DNA of 64,000 nt from Doryteuthis pealeii. Taxonomy: Eukaryota; Mollusca; Cephalopoda; Myopsida; Loliginidae. The number at the start of each line of letters is the position of its first letter. The first letter of the stretch is position 1. The position numbers were made by a program, and so were the translations under genes. Shown here piece by piece: positions 48,529-58,282 of the stretch. The DNA is taken from positions 49,282,859 through 49,346,858 of the forward strand of contig CM042142.1 in assembly GCA_023376005.1 (NCBI GenBank). Direction: 5' to 3'. Below the pieces are notes generated by a model. That model worked only from the letters and a program-made list of their open reading frames with translations. It made no database searches and was not told where the DNA came from.

Positions 48529-49148
48529 TTATTTTTCAATTAGCTGCTGAACAAGCCAGAGAAGACTACAATGAAGCAGATAAAAAATTGAGAGAAGTTG
48601 AGAAAAGCATCAGGTAAATTGACTAAATCAGATGATATTCTTTTTTGTGTGTAAGAGATTGTATGTGGTATGAAAATTCCAAATGTATGGAAGTATTTTA
48701 AAGCCATTTGAAAAAGGCATTTTGCTGATGGGAGTTAATTTGTGAAAAATGGAAATATTTTTCTTATTAAATTTTTTTAATGTAGCAATAATTATTTTTA
48801 GTTTATTAAAAGTCAAATACAATTTGCATCAAGAAAAGAAAGAAATGATTATATGACCAGAATATATTATTGTAAATATCTTTCAATCATTCCCTAGTTA
48901 TATCATTTTTGCTTGATACATGTCTTGTAGTTTCTGTATGTATGTATGTATGTATGTATATATATATATATATATATAATATATATATATATAATGTGTG
49001 TGTGTGGAAAAATAATAGATAAATGTGAACATTTATGCTTATGTTTAAAACGATTTGACTTAAACAATCAAAACGTTTTAAATGTTTATCTATTATTTCT
49101 CTAGATACTGTTGGATTCATTTTCCCAACGTGTGTGTGTGTGTGTGTA

Positions 49149-49183
<35 letters not shown>

Positions 49184-50023
49184 GACACCATTACTGGCAG
49201 TTTCATGATTGCTTGGTGGTATATTTCATTTAACTTATCTATGATCTAAATCTAAAAACCAGGAAAATCTATATTGCTATAATTTATTACGTTATTTGTT
49301 GCTATTTATGTATCTATTTGATTGCGTCGTTTGAAGTTGAGTTTTTCTCTTTAAGTTACTTAATTGTGTAAAATGTTAACTGAATTTTGTTTTTCACTCT
49401 GCAAGAGTTGTCTCCCTTAGCATTCAGTAGAATTATTTAATCAAATTATACATTTTTTAGTGATGAGTTGTCAATTCTCTTCTATTTAACTTTGCAGACA
49501 GAAAAAATCATGCTAAACATTATAGGTTCAGGTTTTCTGTAGTATATAATAAAAAAAAATGACAAATGAAATGTTTGAAACACTACATTTAAAATTTTTT
49601 AAATTTTTTTTTTAGGTCACCTAGAAAGTCTATAGTATTTTGACTTTTTCATAGTAGCCATAATAAGTAACCAACAATCTAAAAAGTCAAAAGTTTTTTG
49701 TAACCCCGGACCCTGGTGGGGTACTGTCAGGCACCATCTTTTTAAAAAAAATTTTTTACCAGAGATCTATGATTTTATTTTATTGAATTCTTTGAACTTA
49801 TTACTTATATGTAAACATATCTATGTATTAGTTAATTCCATATTTTTGATCCTCTTATAGAAACACTAAATGTGTTGTATTTATATTTTTATTACGTTGA
49901 TCATAAAGAATTTCACAAAGGTGAAAACAAAGAATACTTATGAAGGATGAATCTTCTTGGTTTGCAATTCCCAAATTTTGTACCCACAAAAACTGTTTAT
50001 ATATTTCTATTCATTAAAATGTA

Positions 50024-50067
<44 letters not shown>

Positions 50068-53000
50068 CTCCCAAATGAAATATTTGGATGTTTTTATTTT
50101 ACTTTAAATGTTAATATTTTTGTATTTTTCAGTGATGTAAAGAAAATTCTTGATCTTGACTTGGGACCCGAGAATGAATATTATTCATTATATGGAAATG
50201 TTTTGAATTCACTGATAGAGAATATGTTTATACACTTTGTCCATTTGAAAGAGCATCTCAGCGCAGTAAATCTGGTGGAATGGAAACAAGTTTAGGGTAA
50301 GTATTTATTTGTATTTTAATGATTATGTAAATAGAGTTGATGTGTTTTAATTAACACATTGGCTACAATTGCTAATGCAATATTTATTCCACCGCAACGG
50401 CTGGTCACACCAAGCCCTAGCACCTACATGATTGTCCTGACCCTATTGCCCTTACAACAACCCCCAACCCTTTTTATAATATTGGTACTAGAAGCAGCGG
50501 CTGAGGGTCTTCATGTCCTGGGTATGATGTTAAACTCTGTGAGGTTTCGGAGGTTTGGGGAATGTGAAGCAACCTTTTATCACCATTGCTCCTGGTCCAC
50601 TCTGACTCAGAGTGGTAGTACCTGTTAGGGTCATATCTATGGTTTAAATACAAAAATGTGTTTATAAATTTATTTCAAAACTTAATTGACATTAAATGAC
50701 CCACTGAGGTTTATATGCCGTAAAACAAACTCCTATGATTTCAGTACCAAGCCAGATAGTGGAAGGAAAGGTTGTGTGCAGCTTTGCAGATGATGTCCAA
50801 AAGCTGCTCACGAAAGGAAAGCTACACACCACCTTGCACTCCGATATCTGGTTGTGTATAAAAAGATTAAATCTATTTTTATGCTAATTGATTTCTACAT
50901 AAAAACTACTCAAAAAATGTAACTATATATGTATAAATACATACTTATTTAAATTTGTTCGTGTATAAATACATACTTATTTAAATTTGTTCGTGTATAA
51001 ATACATACTTATTTAAATTTGTTCGTGTATAAATACATACTTATTTAAATTTGTTCGTGTATAAATACATACTTATTTAAATTTGTTCGTGTATAAATAC
51101 ATACTTATTTAAATTTGTTTAATGTATAAATACATACTTATTTAAATTTGTTTAATGTATAAATGTATTATTTAAAATAACTACACAACAAATGTAAATA
51201 TAAGTGTGTAATATACGCAATTCCCTATTTTCTTGCTATAAATTAACCCTAGACGGGTTGAAATGCCGTTAAAATCAATCAATCGGTCTTTAGTAAGTTA
51301 TTGAAACAAATCTCACCTAATTCAAAACTAGCAATAATTCTGAACATATACTTTAATTTGTGTAAAATGCTTACTGAATTTTATTCTCGACTCTGCAAGA
51401 GTTCTCTCCCCTTGTATTTAGCAGACTCTTTATTTAATCATATACAATATAAATGGTTTTGTGATGGTTTGACTTTGTTATTTAATCAGCTGACAATTAG
51501 AGATTCTCAGGTTCCTATTAGTTTATTGTTAAAAAAAATTGCCATGAATAAAATTCTTGTTTGTGTTTATAAACAAAACTTCGTTCATGTCAATTATTAA
51601 GCAGCAAGTTTACATTTAATTCTATATTGTGGTGATTTTTATTTTAGGTATGAATTATACATACTTATTTACTGTAAAAGTTTGCAGTAATCTAAATAGG
51701 AATAGGAGTGATGAAAGCAAAAGTTAAAATCTTATTCATGTGTTTTAAACTACATCACCACCGATGTCACAATTCCCTTAGTTATTTACATTATATTCTC
51801 AATGATTATTAAATAATCATCTTATTAGCATCTATTATTTAATGGATATACTCTATTAAAGTCTAGCTGAGTTAGATTCACTTCAAAACAGCCCATATTA
51901 TTAATGTTTAAAATCCTGCAACATGTGTTATAGATTACTTCTTAAAGTAATGGTTTACATAGTATATGGTGTGGATAATTTGCATACTGGTTTCTACAAA
52001 TAATCATTTGCTGTTATTGCTTTCTAATATTAAAGTTTTATACTCAAACGCATTAAAAGCAATCTTATGGAGAATTTTGTGTAGAAATCAACATAAAAAT
52101 AAGTAATCTTTTTAAATGCGTTCTTATTTAGTTTTGATAATCTTTCTAATTTTATATAATATTTAAAACTTGTACTGGGATGGCAAATATTTTGCTAGTA
52201 AAATTAAGTTTAAAACAGTAAATTTAGCTCAAAATATTGTCACTAAAGTAATGAATAAATAATTTCAGATTTTCATTATTTTAAAAATTTCGGTAAATAT
52301 CAGCTTCTTTATTATTGTTTAAAATGATTCTCATGTATACTTGTCTGAATTTATCAGATGAGGCTTGATATGAATAATTTTGATATTTTGGATTGTTTGT
52401 CCTCATCTTTATTGTGTATAAAGACAATTTTCAGGCCACTGTAACCTTGGGCTCTGTTTAGATGGTTTTTTTTTTTTTTTTTTTTTTTTTTTTCAATTAT
52501 CTGAAAATAAGTCTTCTTCAGACTATTAACCTGAATTCAAATGTGGATTCTCTTGTATATTTTATTTTTCATGCAATGATATTAATTTTTATTGATTTTT
52601 TTTCTTCCAGACATTGGGGTATGTGGGATGGACCACAAACTGATTTATACAGTAAACAGAAATATGACAGAGGACAAAATTGTTGGAATGGACCTGATAG
52701 ATCAGTTAGAGTAAGTTTTAAAAGAATTTTTTTTTTTTATAAAATATTTTAAATACATTTTTGTTTTTGATTTTAGTTTCTTTGTAAAATCTAGTATCAT
52801 TTGTTGCTATTTTTATGTATCTATTTCATTGTGTCAATTTGATTTTAAGTTTTTCTCTTTAAGTTTCTTAAATAAATCGCACCATAATAATTCTGATTTA
52901 ACATGTATTGATAAAATGATGATGAATTGATAAGACAAATTTAATAGACATCATCAGACATAGCACCAGTGTGTCCCCCTATCTCACAGGCCATCTGATT

Positions 53001-53739
53001 GAGACGAACAAGATATGCTGGAAACTGTTGGAGAAGCAAAGACAAACTCATAAGTGACGTTCTCCTGTGGAAGCCAGCACATGGGAATGCCAGTCCAGCA
53101 TAGACTTACATTAACTAGCTCTGTGTGGATACTGGGTGCTGTGCAGAGGACCTGCCAGGGGCTAGTGCATTATGATGATTATGATGATAGAATATGAGGG
53201 TGGTGAATAAAAATGGTTTAAGTTGTTAAAAGCTTAATTCTTTGAAGGATGATGAATTATTGAAAATTACTTTTTTTTAAAAAAATTTTTTTTTTTTTAC
53301 ATAATTCAAATTTTTTCTTGTATTGCAATGATGAAGAGAATTAGTTTTCAACATTCTCCTGCAGTTGTGCGAAATTAAAGAATTTGAAAGTTTTTTTAAT
53401 ATTGCAGAATTTATTTTAGATTTTAGACAATATACAATGGTACCTTAACTTAAGAGTTCCCTGAGTTACAAGCTGTCACTTTATCAGTTTTTTGTTTTGT
53501 GCTAAGAGCTAATATTTGAGATATGAGCGGGCTTCAGATATGCTTATGTTAATAAGTTAACTAAAAACATTTATGTTTTCAAATTTATCATGCCAAAGAA
53601 AAATATTATTTATATAAAAAAAATATTAACATTAAAACATATTACAGCACATAATTCATTACGTTCTATTTTATGCATTCATAAAATATAGTGCTATTTT
53701 TCTTATTCAAAAAAAAAAAAGTGTAACTAAAAAATTGGG

Positions 53740-53778
<39 letters not shown>

Positions 53779-54981
53779 TTTATTTTTTTTAGGGGGGAGG
53801 TGGAGGAGATTAATGGCAAATTAGGTTACAAATTGGGTTACGATTGGAATGAATTAAACTTGTTAGTCAAGGTACCACTGTATACAATTTGAGGACTTCG
53901 CTATATTTGCTTTGTTACAACTAATTTTGAATTATGTTTATCAATATGTATATATATTTTATACTTGTTGGTTTATAAAATAAGGTTTTGTGTCCCTCCA
54001 AAAAATTGACAAATAGATTTATACTTACCATTGAATTATTATGAAATTTTATTAAATTTTAACATAAAAAATCTAGTTCTAAACTCATCAGAAGAGTTCA
54101 CTTCATAGAGCTTTAAACTTAGACTTTACTTCTAAAGAGTGAAAAATCAAGGGAGATAATCATATAATAGTTAAGGTGCATAAAAGCATATATATATGGT
54201 ATTCAGATCACTTCAGTTATTAAAAAAAAAATTAAGTAAAAATTTTAATCAAAATCTTGGCATCTATTATTGTGAAATATATGAAAAGAGATTGCACAGT
54301 AATTTCCGTTGCATTTGTGTTGATAATACTGCTTAGGTTTTGTCAATTTAATCAGTTTTTGATTAAGTTCAATAAGAATGCAGATTAAAGATTTGAAACA
54401 GATGATGGGGGGGGGATATAATCGAAAAATAGAACAATAGTTTTAATAAATAATAAAGTTGGTGGAGTGGCCTATTGTCGGTATCAGCAGGACAACGAGG
54501 GAGTTTCTCCCCTTTTCACTAGCACTAGACCAGAGATTGTTTTTGCGTTTGGTTGAGAATGCTACACCTACCGTCTGCTCCTCACTTTACTACACCAATC
54601 CAATATGTGCTACATATATGCTGAGTAGGCGGATGCTCTACCGACTGAGCTAAACCAGTTGAACTATTGAAGTTACTACAGGCAAGACTTCTTTCATTCA
54701 TCAAAATAAAATTATCCAAATAAAAAATATACTACTGATTCTAGATGTTGCATTATTATCAATTATAATGCATAGAACAATCTGTCTAACCTCTGTGCTA
54801 TCATAAATAAATAAAAATTACGTTTTAAATAATATTTAAGATATGAGACTGAAATGTTTCTCATGTTTCATGCCAATTGTAGTCATTTTTTAAATACTAA
54901 CTATAAGACTATCTTTTATTTATTTTCAATAGATCCAACAATGTCAGACATTAATTTTGACTAGTATTTTTGTTATCTATC

Positions 54982-55040
<59 letters not shown>

Positions 55041-55291
55041 TCTGAAAGTTATAGCGGATATAAATAGAATGTTTTTAGTTTTGTGTTAAATGTGTTAAAA
55101 ATCTTGCGAGCAGGGAAACTAAAATGTTGTTTTTGTTATAATTTCAGGTTCATTTAGAATGTGGTATTGAAAATCAATTAAAAGCAGCATCTGAACCAAA
55201 TCGATGTGAATATGCATTCGCATTTGCAACTCCATCCAGATGTAGTAAACCAGATTCATCATCTGGATTTGGTCCAAAAGATGAATTATAA
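44343..55291 (+). CDS. PRKCSH: Glucosidase II beta subunit, C-terminal six exons
   Basis: The regulatory subunit of ER glucosidase II holds the catalytic alpha subunit in the ER and uses its MRH domain to bind mannose on N-glycans during glucose trimming. Six exons (44343-44441, 46785-46881, 48544-48613, 50133-50296, 52611-52710, 55148-55291) have consensus AG/GT borders and compatible phases. They encode 224 residues (allowing one missing base in exon 4): an acidic stretch, a helical linker ([20 protein letters not shown]), an MRH domain with six cysteines including [17 protein letters not shown] and RCEY, and a C-terminal KDEL retention signal. Vertebrate proteins end in HDEL. The N-terminal signal peptide, LDLa-like modules and EF-hand region are not in the window, so the gene is partial here. 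The assignment rests on recalled family features, not on an alignment. Confidence 0.95.
44459..44623 (+). repeat. Tandem duplication of about 82 bp in intron
   Basis: Two direct copies start ACTAATTCCTCTTG (about 44459 and 44541) and end TTCTTTGTTCGTTTCAA. They differ by a few bases. The duplication starts 18 bp after the donor site. Confidence 0.85.
45160..45905 (+). mobile_element. RTE-like LINE fragment, internally deleted, in intron
   Basis: Frames near 45500-45720 give pieces of the reverse-transcriptase core: [12 protein letters not shown] (KNKGDRSD-like), [21 protein letters not shown] and then a [15 protein letters not shown] segment (FVDLTKAFD in intact elements, so the catalytic region is damaged). 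The sequence from about 45760 to 45905 matches the LINE 3-prime end at 34770-34912. The RT core thus joins directly to the 3-prime end, showing an internal deletion. The element lies in the PRKCSH intron on the gene's strand. Confidence 0.7.
46195..46670 (-). mobile_element. Compound SINE insertion with target-site duplication
   Basis: A full minus-strand SINE (46195-46470, tRNA-like head reading GTGGTATAATGGTTAAAG and GAGTTCAAATCC) is followed by an AT-rich piece and a second partial SINE head (about 46615-46670, CACATCCAGGATTTGAACTC). The whole unit is flanked by the same 19-bp word ATTGCAATTCAATATATAT (46174-46192 and 46671-46689), a target-site duplication typical of LINE-mediated insertion. 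It lies within a PRKCSH intron. Confidence 0.8.
46785..46881 (+). CDS. PRKCSH: PRKCSH exon
   Basis: 97 nt, ending with one base of a split codon. The acceptor is TCTATTTTAG and the donor A|GTAAGA. It encodes an acidic-to-basic segment ending in [13 protein letters not shown], matching the (M)PPYDEQTQAFID region of vertebrate glucosidase II beta. Confidence 0.92.
46995..47520 (+). repeat. Long dispersed repeat B in intron
   Basis: It shares the ordered landmarks of the palindrome copies: CTCTGCAGAGGGGTAAGAC, CACGTCAAGCCCTAGCACCT, TGGAGTACCCCTCTATCACC and GGTAATACCTATTAGGGTCC. No coding frame. Confidence 0.7.
47664..48015 (-). mobile_element. Degenerate DDE transposon (Tc1/mariner type) in intron
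   Basis: The inverted ends CAAGGTGATTGTAAAGTAACTC and its partner GGAGTTACTTTTCAATCACCCTG are flanked by TA dinucleotides, the target duplication of Tc1/mariner elements. The minus strand encodes a C-terminal tail, [20 protein letters not shown] then GYYIEF and a stop, shared with the copy at 56589. Most of the transposase is deleted. Confidence 0.7.
48474..48522. repeat. (AT)n microsatellite next to an exon
   Basis: About 24 TA units end about 20 bp upstream of the acceptor of the next PRKCSH exon. A fragment of repeat B (TACTCCCAGATCCACTCTGA) lies nearby at about 48313. Confidence 0.9.
48544..48613 (+). CDS. PRKCSH: PRKCSH exon, helical linker
   Basis: 70 nt with split codons at both ends. 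The acceptor is TTTCAATTAG and the donor AG|GTAAAT. It encodes [20 protein letters not shown] and then KSIR, a charged heptad-like helix just before the MRH domain, equivalent to AAQEARNKFEEAERSLKDME in vertebrates. Confidence 0.92.
49280..49465 (+). repeat. Repeat pieces shared between introns
   Basis: The block TTTGTTGCTATTTATGTATCT (about 49299) recurs near 52801, and the block GTAAAATG...CTGAATTTTG then CTCTGCAAGAGTTGTCTCCC (about 49368-49425) recurs near 51361-51405. These are fragments of one unclassified repeat spread through the PRKCSH introns. Confidence 0.55.
50026..50067. repeat. Poly-T run of 42 bases
   Basis: An uninterrupted T run of about 42 bases 65 bp before the exon 4 acceptor, possibly the reversed poly-A tail of a retro-insertion. 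It produces a false open frame that fuses into the exon. Confidence 0.9.
50133..50296 (+). CDS. PRKCSH: PRKCSH exon with one-base frameshift, MRH domain start
   Basis: The acceptor is TTTTTCAG and the donor GG|GTAAGT. It encodes [20 protein letters not shown] then YG. After the A-run at 50196-50198 the frame breaks, and the next reading frame continues [20 protein letters not shown] and then [13 protein letters not shown], which matches the family (CYELTTNEYVYRLCPFKLVS in vertebrates). The exon is 164 nt where 165 is needed for the phases on both sides, so exactly one base is missing. It carries the first two MRH cysteines and the conserved Gln after CPF. Confidence 0.93.
50385..50735 (+). 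repeat. Long dispersed repeat B in intron, second copy
   Basis: Landmarks are CGGCTGGTCACACCAAGCCC, TTATCACCATTGCTCC, GTACCTGTTAGGGTCATATC and the terminal TATATGCCGTAAAACAAAC. It is truncated at its 5-prime side compared with 46995-47520. Confidence 0.7.
50929..51164 (+). repeat. 32-bp minisatellite in intron
   Basis: About seven tandem copies of a 32-bp unit (contains ATACATACTTATTTAAATTT). The first six are essentially identical and the last ones carry TTAATG in place of TCGTG. There are no unique spacers between units. Confidence 0.95.
51340..52100 (+). repeat. Dispersed repeat C in intron
   Basis: Blocks in the same order as 39165-39560 and 61355-61685: GATGTCACAATTCCCTTAG, CACTTCAAAACAGCCCAT, TATATGGTGTGGATAATTT and GTGTAGAAATCAAC. 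A frame at 51301-51600 gives a hydrophobic peptide with no recognised motif. Confidence 0.55.
52462..52495. repeat. Poly-T run
   Basis: About 30 consecutive Ts roughly 115 bp upstream of a PRKCSH acceptor. Together with the adjoining exon it produces a false long frame. Confidence 0.85.
52611..52710 (+). CDS. PRKCSH: PRKCSH exon, MRH domain core
   Basis: 100 nt, beginning with the last base of a split Gly codon. The acceptor is TCTTCCAG and the donor GTAAGT. It encodes [20 protein letters not shown] and then [13 protein letters not shown]. The Trp-Gly-Trp pattern, the Cys in NCW and the Arg in PDRS match the MRH domain of glucosidase II beta. Confidence 0.95.
52960..53165 (+). mobile_element. 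RTE-like LINE 3-prime fragment in intron
   Basis: The DNA closely resembles 42840-42930 plus 43501-43620 (CATCTGATTGAGACGAACAAG, TGACGTTCTCCTGTGGAAGC, TGCTGTGCAGAGGACCTGCC). It encodes the same LINE C-terminus with frameshifts and ends in a GATGAT tail. Confidence 0.75.
53435..53880. mobile_element. MITE with CAGTGGTACCTT ends in intron
   Basis: The left end is CAATGGTACCTTAACTTAAG and the right end its imperfect inverse (GTTAGTCAAGGTACCACTG). It is flanked by TA on both sides (53433-53434 and 53881-53882). There is no transposase frame, a poly-T run lies inside, and it is about 446 bp long. A TA-targeting non-autonomous DNA transposon. Confidence 0.7.
54612..54665 (-). repeat. tRNA-like SINE head fragment
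   Basis: On the minus strand it reads CTGGTTTAGCTCAGTCGGTAG then AGCATCCGCC, nearly identical to the start of the tandem units at 32061-32660. The B-box half is missing. Confidence 0.65.
54990..55038. repeat. (AT)n microsatellite in last intron
   Basis: About 24 TA units, 110 bp upstream of the final PRKCSH exon. Confidence 0.9.
55148..55291 (+). CDS. PRKCSH: PRKCSH terminal exon with KDEL signal
   Basis: 47 codons plus TAA, phase 0. The acceptor is ATAATTTCAG. It starts [20 protein letters not shown] and continues [15 protein letters not shown], giving the last three MRH cysteines and the conserved Glu-Tyr after Cys, and it ends FGPKDEL. The KDEL terminus is the ER retrieval signal. Confidence 0.96.
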   Translation, partial: VHLECGIENQLKAASEPNRCEYAFAFATPSRCSKPDSSSGFGPKDEL

Positions 55292-55565
55292 TTAGTTTCA
55301 TTTTTCATTATTTCATCAATAATTCACTCTATTGTCATTAAAATTGTTTTTTTTTTATTTATCTTGTTTATTGTATTTTAATTTCTTTATTTTTGGGATT
55401 TAAAAAAAATTAAAATCTAAATAGGAATTAATAATATAAAAGATAGGCCTTGTGTATTTATATTGATAGAATGTTTACTCATGGAAAGATATCAGTATTG
55501 AGCCCAATTTTTTTTTTCTATGTCCATTGACTGCAATATTGAAATAAATGTAGCCTTTTGTTATT
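55292..55565 (+). promoter_or_regulatory. PRKCSH: PRKCSH 3-prime UTR with candidate poly(A) signal
   Basis: An AT-rich tail follows the stop codon. The canonical AATAAA at 55543-55548, followed about 15-20 bases later by a T-rich stretch (TAGCCTTTTGTTATTT), is the best candidate signal, implying a UTR of about 270 nt. A longer UTR using later signals cannot be excluded. Confidence 0.5.
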
Positions 55566-55734
55566 TACCTCTTCCCTAATTCATCCTGAGTATTTATGGG
55601 ATAGGCATTCTGAACATTTTTTTTTTTTACATTCCCAAGTATTTGAGTTCTATCACTGAAACTAAATTTACTAGCGTGAGATGCTTCGTTCCTGTTACTT
55701 CTAAATACAAGTCACTAATTTTTTTAATTTAAAA

Positions 55735-55762
55735 AAAAAAAAAAAATTTTTTTTTTTTTTTT
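55735..55762. repeat. Poly-A/poly-T hairpin tract
   Basis: A run of As directly followed by a run of Ts, probably old retro-element debris. The interval 55566-56588 otherwise holds AT-rich unique sequence with no gene seen. Confidence 0.7.
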
Positions 55763-56588
55763 AAGCAATTGTGGTGCATTTTAGTTACTATTTTCAAAAT
55801 ATAAAAGAGTACTTTTTCAGTAGTTTATTTCTGTATTGTGTTAAAAATTCCAATTTAAAACAGATACTAAGAAAAAGATAACTCTGGATAATAACAGGAT
55901 AAATTTCAAACCCATATAACTTCAAAAATATTGATAATTTTATAAGAAATATTCTCAAATTCACTTAATCAATTTTGAAAGGTATAATGAAGCAAATAAT
56001 AAAAAAAAAAACCTGCCTTGTTTAGGACGGGTAATAAAAAAAATGTGAAAGGGAAGAGATTAAAGAAAATTTTGTAACTATATTATAGATAAGATACAAT
56101 GAAATTCGTTTCCTATAAATTATTATTTTTTACAGATGTATATAATTACAACCAAGATAGAGTAGAAATTAAAAATAACTTTCAAATAACTTATAAAATT
56201 AAAATAAGATTGAAGTAAAAATGTTTTGTCAACAAATTTTATTTTGAAAGAAATCATTCCTTTTGGTTGGATAATAAAAAAAAATTATCTTTTAAAATAT
56301 CTTTTTGTTTTTTTTTATTTTATTTAACCCAAGTAATAAATCTTGTCAAAGATTATATATATTTTTGAAAATTAAAATCTTCATTATCAGAAATAATTTT
56401 CATCTTCATCCGTTACTATAATGTTGGATGGTAACTAAGAATGTCTCTTTATTTTGATAATAAATCTCTCATCTATTGATACAGAATTATTCTATCAAAT
56501 TTCAAATGTTTATTGCATTAATTAAAAAAAAAAAAAAAAAAAAATTTAGGGTGATTCTTTGAAATCCATCCTCAGAAGTTTATAAATA

Positions 56589-57068
56589 CAGGGTAATTGT
56601 AAAGTAACTCCCTATTTTAAAAATCTTATAATTTATTTCTGAATTGTTATTTTTACAAAAATTAATGAGAACACATAACATGGAGTTTTATTTAGAATTC
56701 TAAATGGGCACCAACATTTGTCTCCAGCCTATTAAGCCGCTCAGCTGATCTTCCGAGGAACTCTTGTGGAATTGCAGAAATAAATTCTCATATTCATCCT
56801 TCAAGTTCTTCCAAATTCGTTGGTTTTATAGAGCAGGCTTGTTCCTTTAACCAACCCAAAGAAACAAGTCACAGTGTGTTAAATCAGGGCTTCTGGCTGG
56901 CCACTCATGCAGACCAGGAACATGTTATTCAGACATTCATGAACAACAAAAATGTGGAGGAGTACTATCTTGCATATATTAAGGAACATACATTAAAGAA
57001 TTGAGAAAAATGTAACTGCAATAAAAAAGATTAGTTTAGAATAGGGAGTTACTTTTCAATACTCCTCT
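56589..57068 (-). mobile_element. Degenerate DDE transposon (Tc1/mariner type)
   Basis: The left end CAGGGTAATTGTAAAGTAACTC and the right end GGGAGTTACTTTTCAATACTC are imperfect inverses with TA at the left flank. The minus strand encodes, with stops, a HEWPARSPDLTHCDLFLWVG segment (the last catalytic Asp region, normally followed by ...WG) and a C-terminal EFLGRS-type tail. It is the same family as 47664-48015 but longer, still missing the first half of the transposase. Confidence 0.75.
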
Positions 57069-57094
57069 GTGTGTGTGTGTATGTATGTATGTAT

Positions 57095-57500
57095 GTATAT
57101 ATTGATGTATGTATGTATAATTGATGCTACTGCCAAGTGTGAGGTTCAGATATTTTTTGGTTTTAGATTGAAATTCATCACCAATTAACAGAAATGTATG
57201 GTGAGTTGTGCATGGATGTCAAAAACATCTGCAAGTGGGGTAGGGAGTTTGCAACCAACCCCAAATAAACAAGTCGCAGTGTGTTAAATCAGGGCTTCTG
57301 GCTGGCCACTCATGCAGATCAGGAAAATGTTGATTCAGCCATTCATGAACAACAATAGCAAAATGTGGAGGAGTATTATCTTGCATATATTAAGGAACAT
57401 ACATTAAAGAATTGAGAAAAATGTAACTGCAATAAAAAGATTAGTTTAGAATAGGGAGTTACTTTTCAATACTCCTGTGTGTGTGTGTGTATGTATGTAT
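57095..57500. repeat. Shuffled duplicate of neighbouring transposon pieces
   Basis: Positions 57120-57255 copy the mariner N-terminal piece at about 57640-57795. Positions 57255-57480 copy the tail of the DDE element at 56860-57068, including AAATCAGGGCTTCTGGCTGG and AGGAACATACATTAAAGAAT. The unit of about 390 bp was duplicated in tandem after both transposons were already in place. Confidence 0.7.
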
Positions 57501-58011
57501 GGGGGTAATCCCAAGAGTAAAGGTCTTTAAATTGCTGGAGATGCAAGGAAACTATTTGTGCGGCAATTGGCAACACTGTTGTTTGTTGTTCATGCATGCA
57601 TGCCTCACTTTGATAGTCATTTCTATTGGAGCTCCCAATTGATGCTACTGCCAAGTGTAAAGTTCAGATATTTTTTGGTTTTAGAATGCAAAAGGTATTA
57701 AACTGATTGAAATTCATCACCAATTAACAGAAATGTATGGTGAGTTGTGCATAGATGTCAAAAACGTCTGTAAGTGGGGTAAGGAGTTTGCAATGATGAC
57801 ATGGTTCAACACTTCCTCAACAACATGGCAGTAAACTGATGTGATATGGAAATACTAAAACTGCCACAGCACCTACAAAAATATATCGACCAAATGGTTA
57901 TGATGTAGAAAAATAAATACATGTTTAAAGTTTAGAATGATGTAAATATTGACAATAAACAAACATTTCTGTGATTTCTAAATATTTTGGAGACCTTACC
58001 TTTGGGAATTC
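57501..58011 (+). mobile_element. Internally deleted mariner element
   Basis: The ends GGTAATCCCAAGAGTAAAGG and (inverse) GGTAAGGTCTCC/CCTTTGGGAATTCC form imperfect terminal inverted repeats. Inside, the frame at about 57686-57795 encodes the helix-turn-helix start KGIKLIEIHHQLTEMYGELC and IDVKNVCKWGKEFA. This joins directly to a C-terminal DMVQHFLNNMA...LPQHLQKYID-like tail, so the whole catalytic domain is deleted. Confidence 0.75.
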
Positions 58012-58039
58012 CTTCATGTATATACATATATATGAATAG

Positions 58040-58230
58040 ATTGGAGGTTTTTGCATTTCACATCTAATACCATTTAGAAAGGTATGCATCTGACTACTCT
58101 CCCTCCAGCTATGTTTAAATAGTAGGGAAGACTGGACTCTTTAACCTTGCCTAGGTAACCAGTCTAGGAGAAAGAAAGCCTGTTAAACTCTGCTTAAGAA
58201 ATTGACCTTGTGTCACATCCTGCTTGTGCT
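58040..58230 (+). repeat. tRNA-derived SINE body, headless
   Basis: It contains CTCCCTCCAGCTATGTTTAA, AGACTGGACTCTTTAACC, AACCAGTCTAGGAGAAAG and AATTGACCTTGTGTCACATC in family order. The tRNA-like head is missing. It is followed by a GT/TA microsatellite at 58231-58281. Confidence 0.7.
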
Positions 58231-58244
58231 GTGTGTGTGTGTGA

Positions 58245-58282
<38 letters not shown>

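Noticed and set aside
49957..50295. 112-residue open frame covering PRKCSH exon 4
   Set aside because: It reads through a 42-base poly-T run, then the true exon, then the wrong frame after the one-base deletion. Only 50133-50296 is exonic.
50929..51164. CRISPR-like array of 32-bp direct repeats
   Set aside because: Units abut with no unique spacers, the locus is in an intron of a eukaryotic gene, and there are no cas genes.
52462..52752. 96-residue open frame around a PRKCSH exon
   Set aside because: The frame includes poly-T and intron sequence. The exon is bounded by clear splice sites at 52611 and 52710.
55119..55301. Minus-strand 60-residue frame over the last PRKCSH exon
   Set aside because: It is the antisense shadow of the conserved MRH exon, with Met/Ile/His-rich composition.
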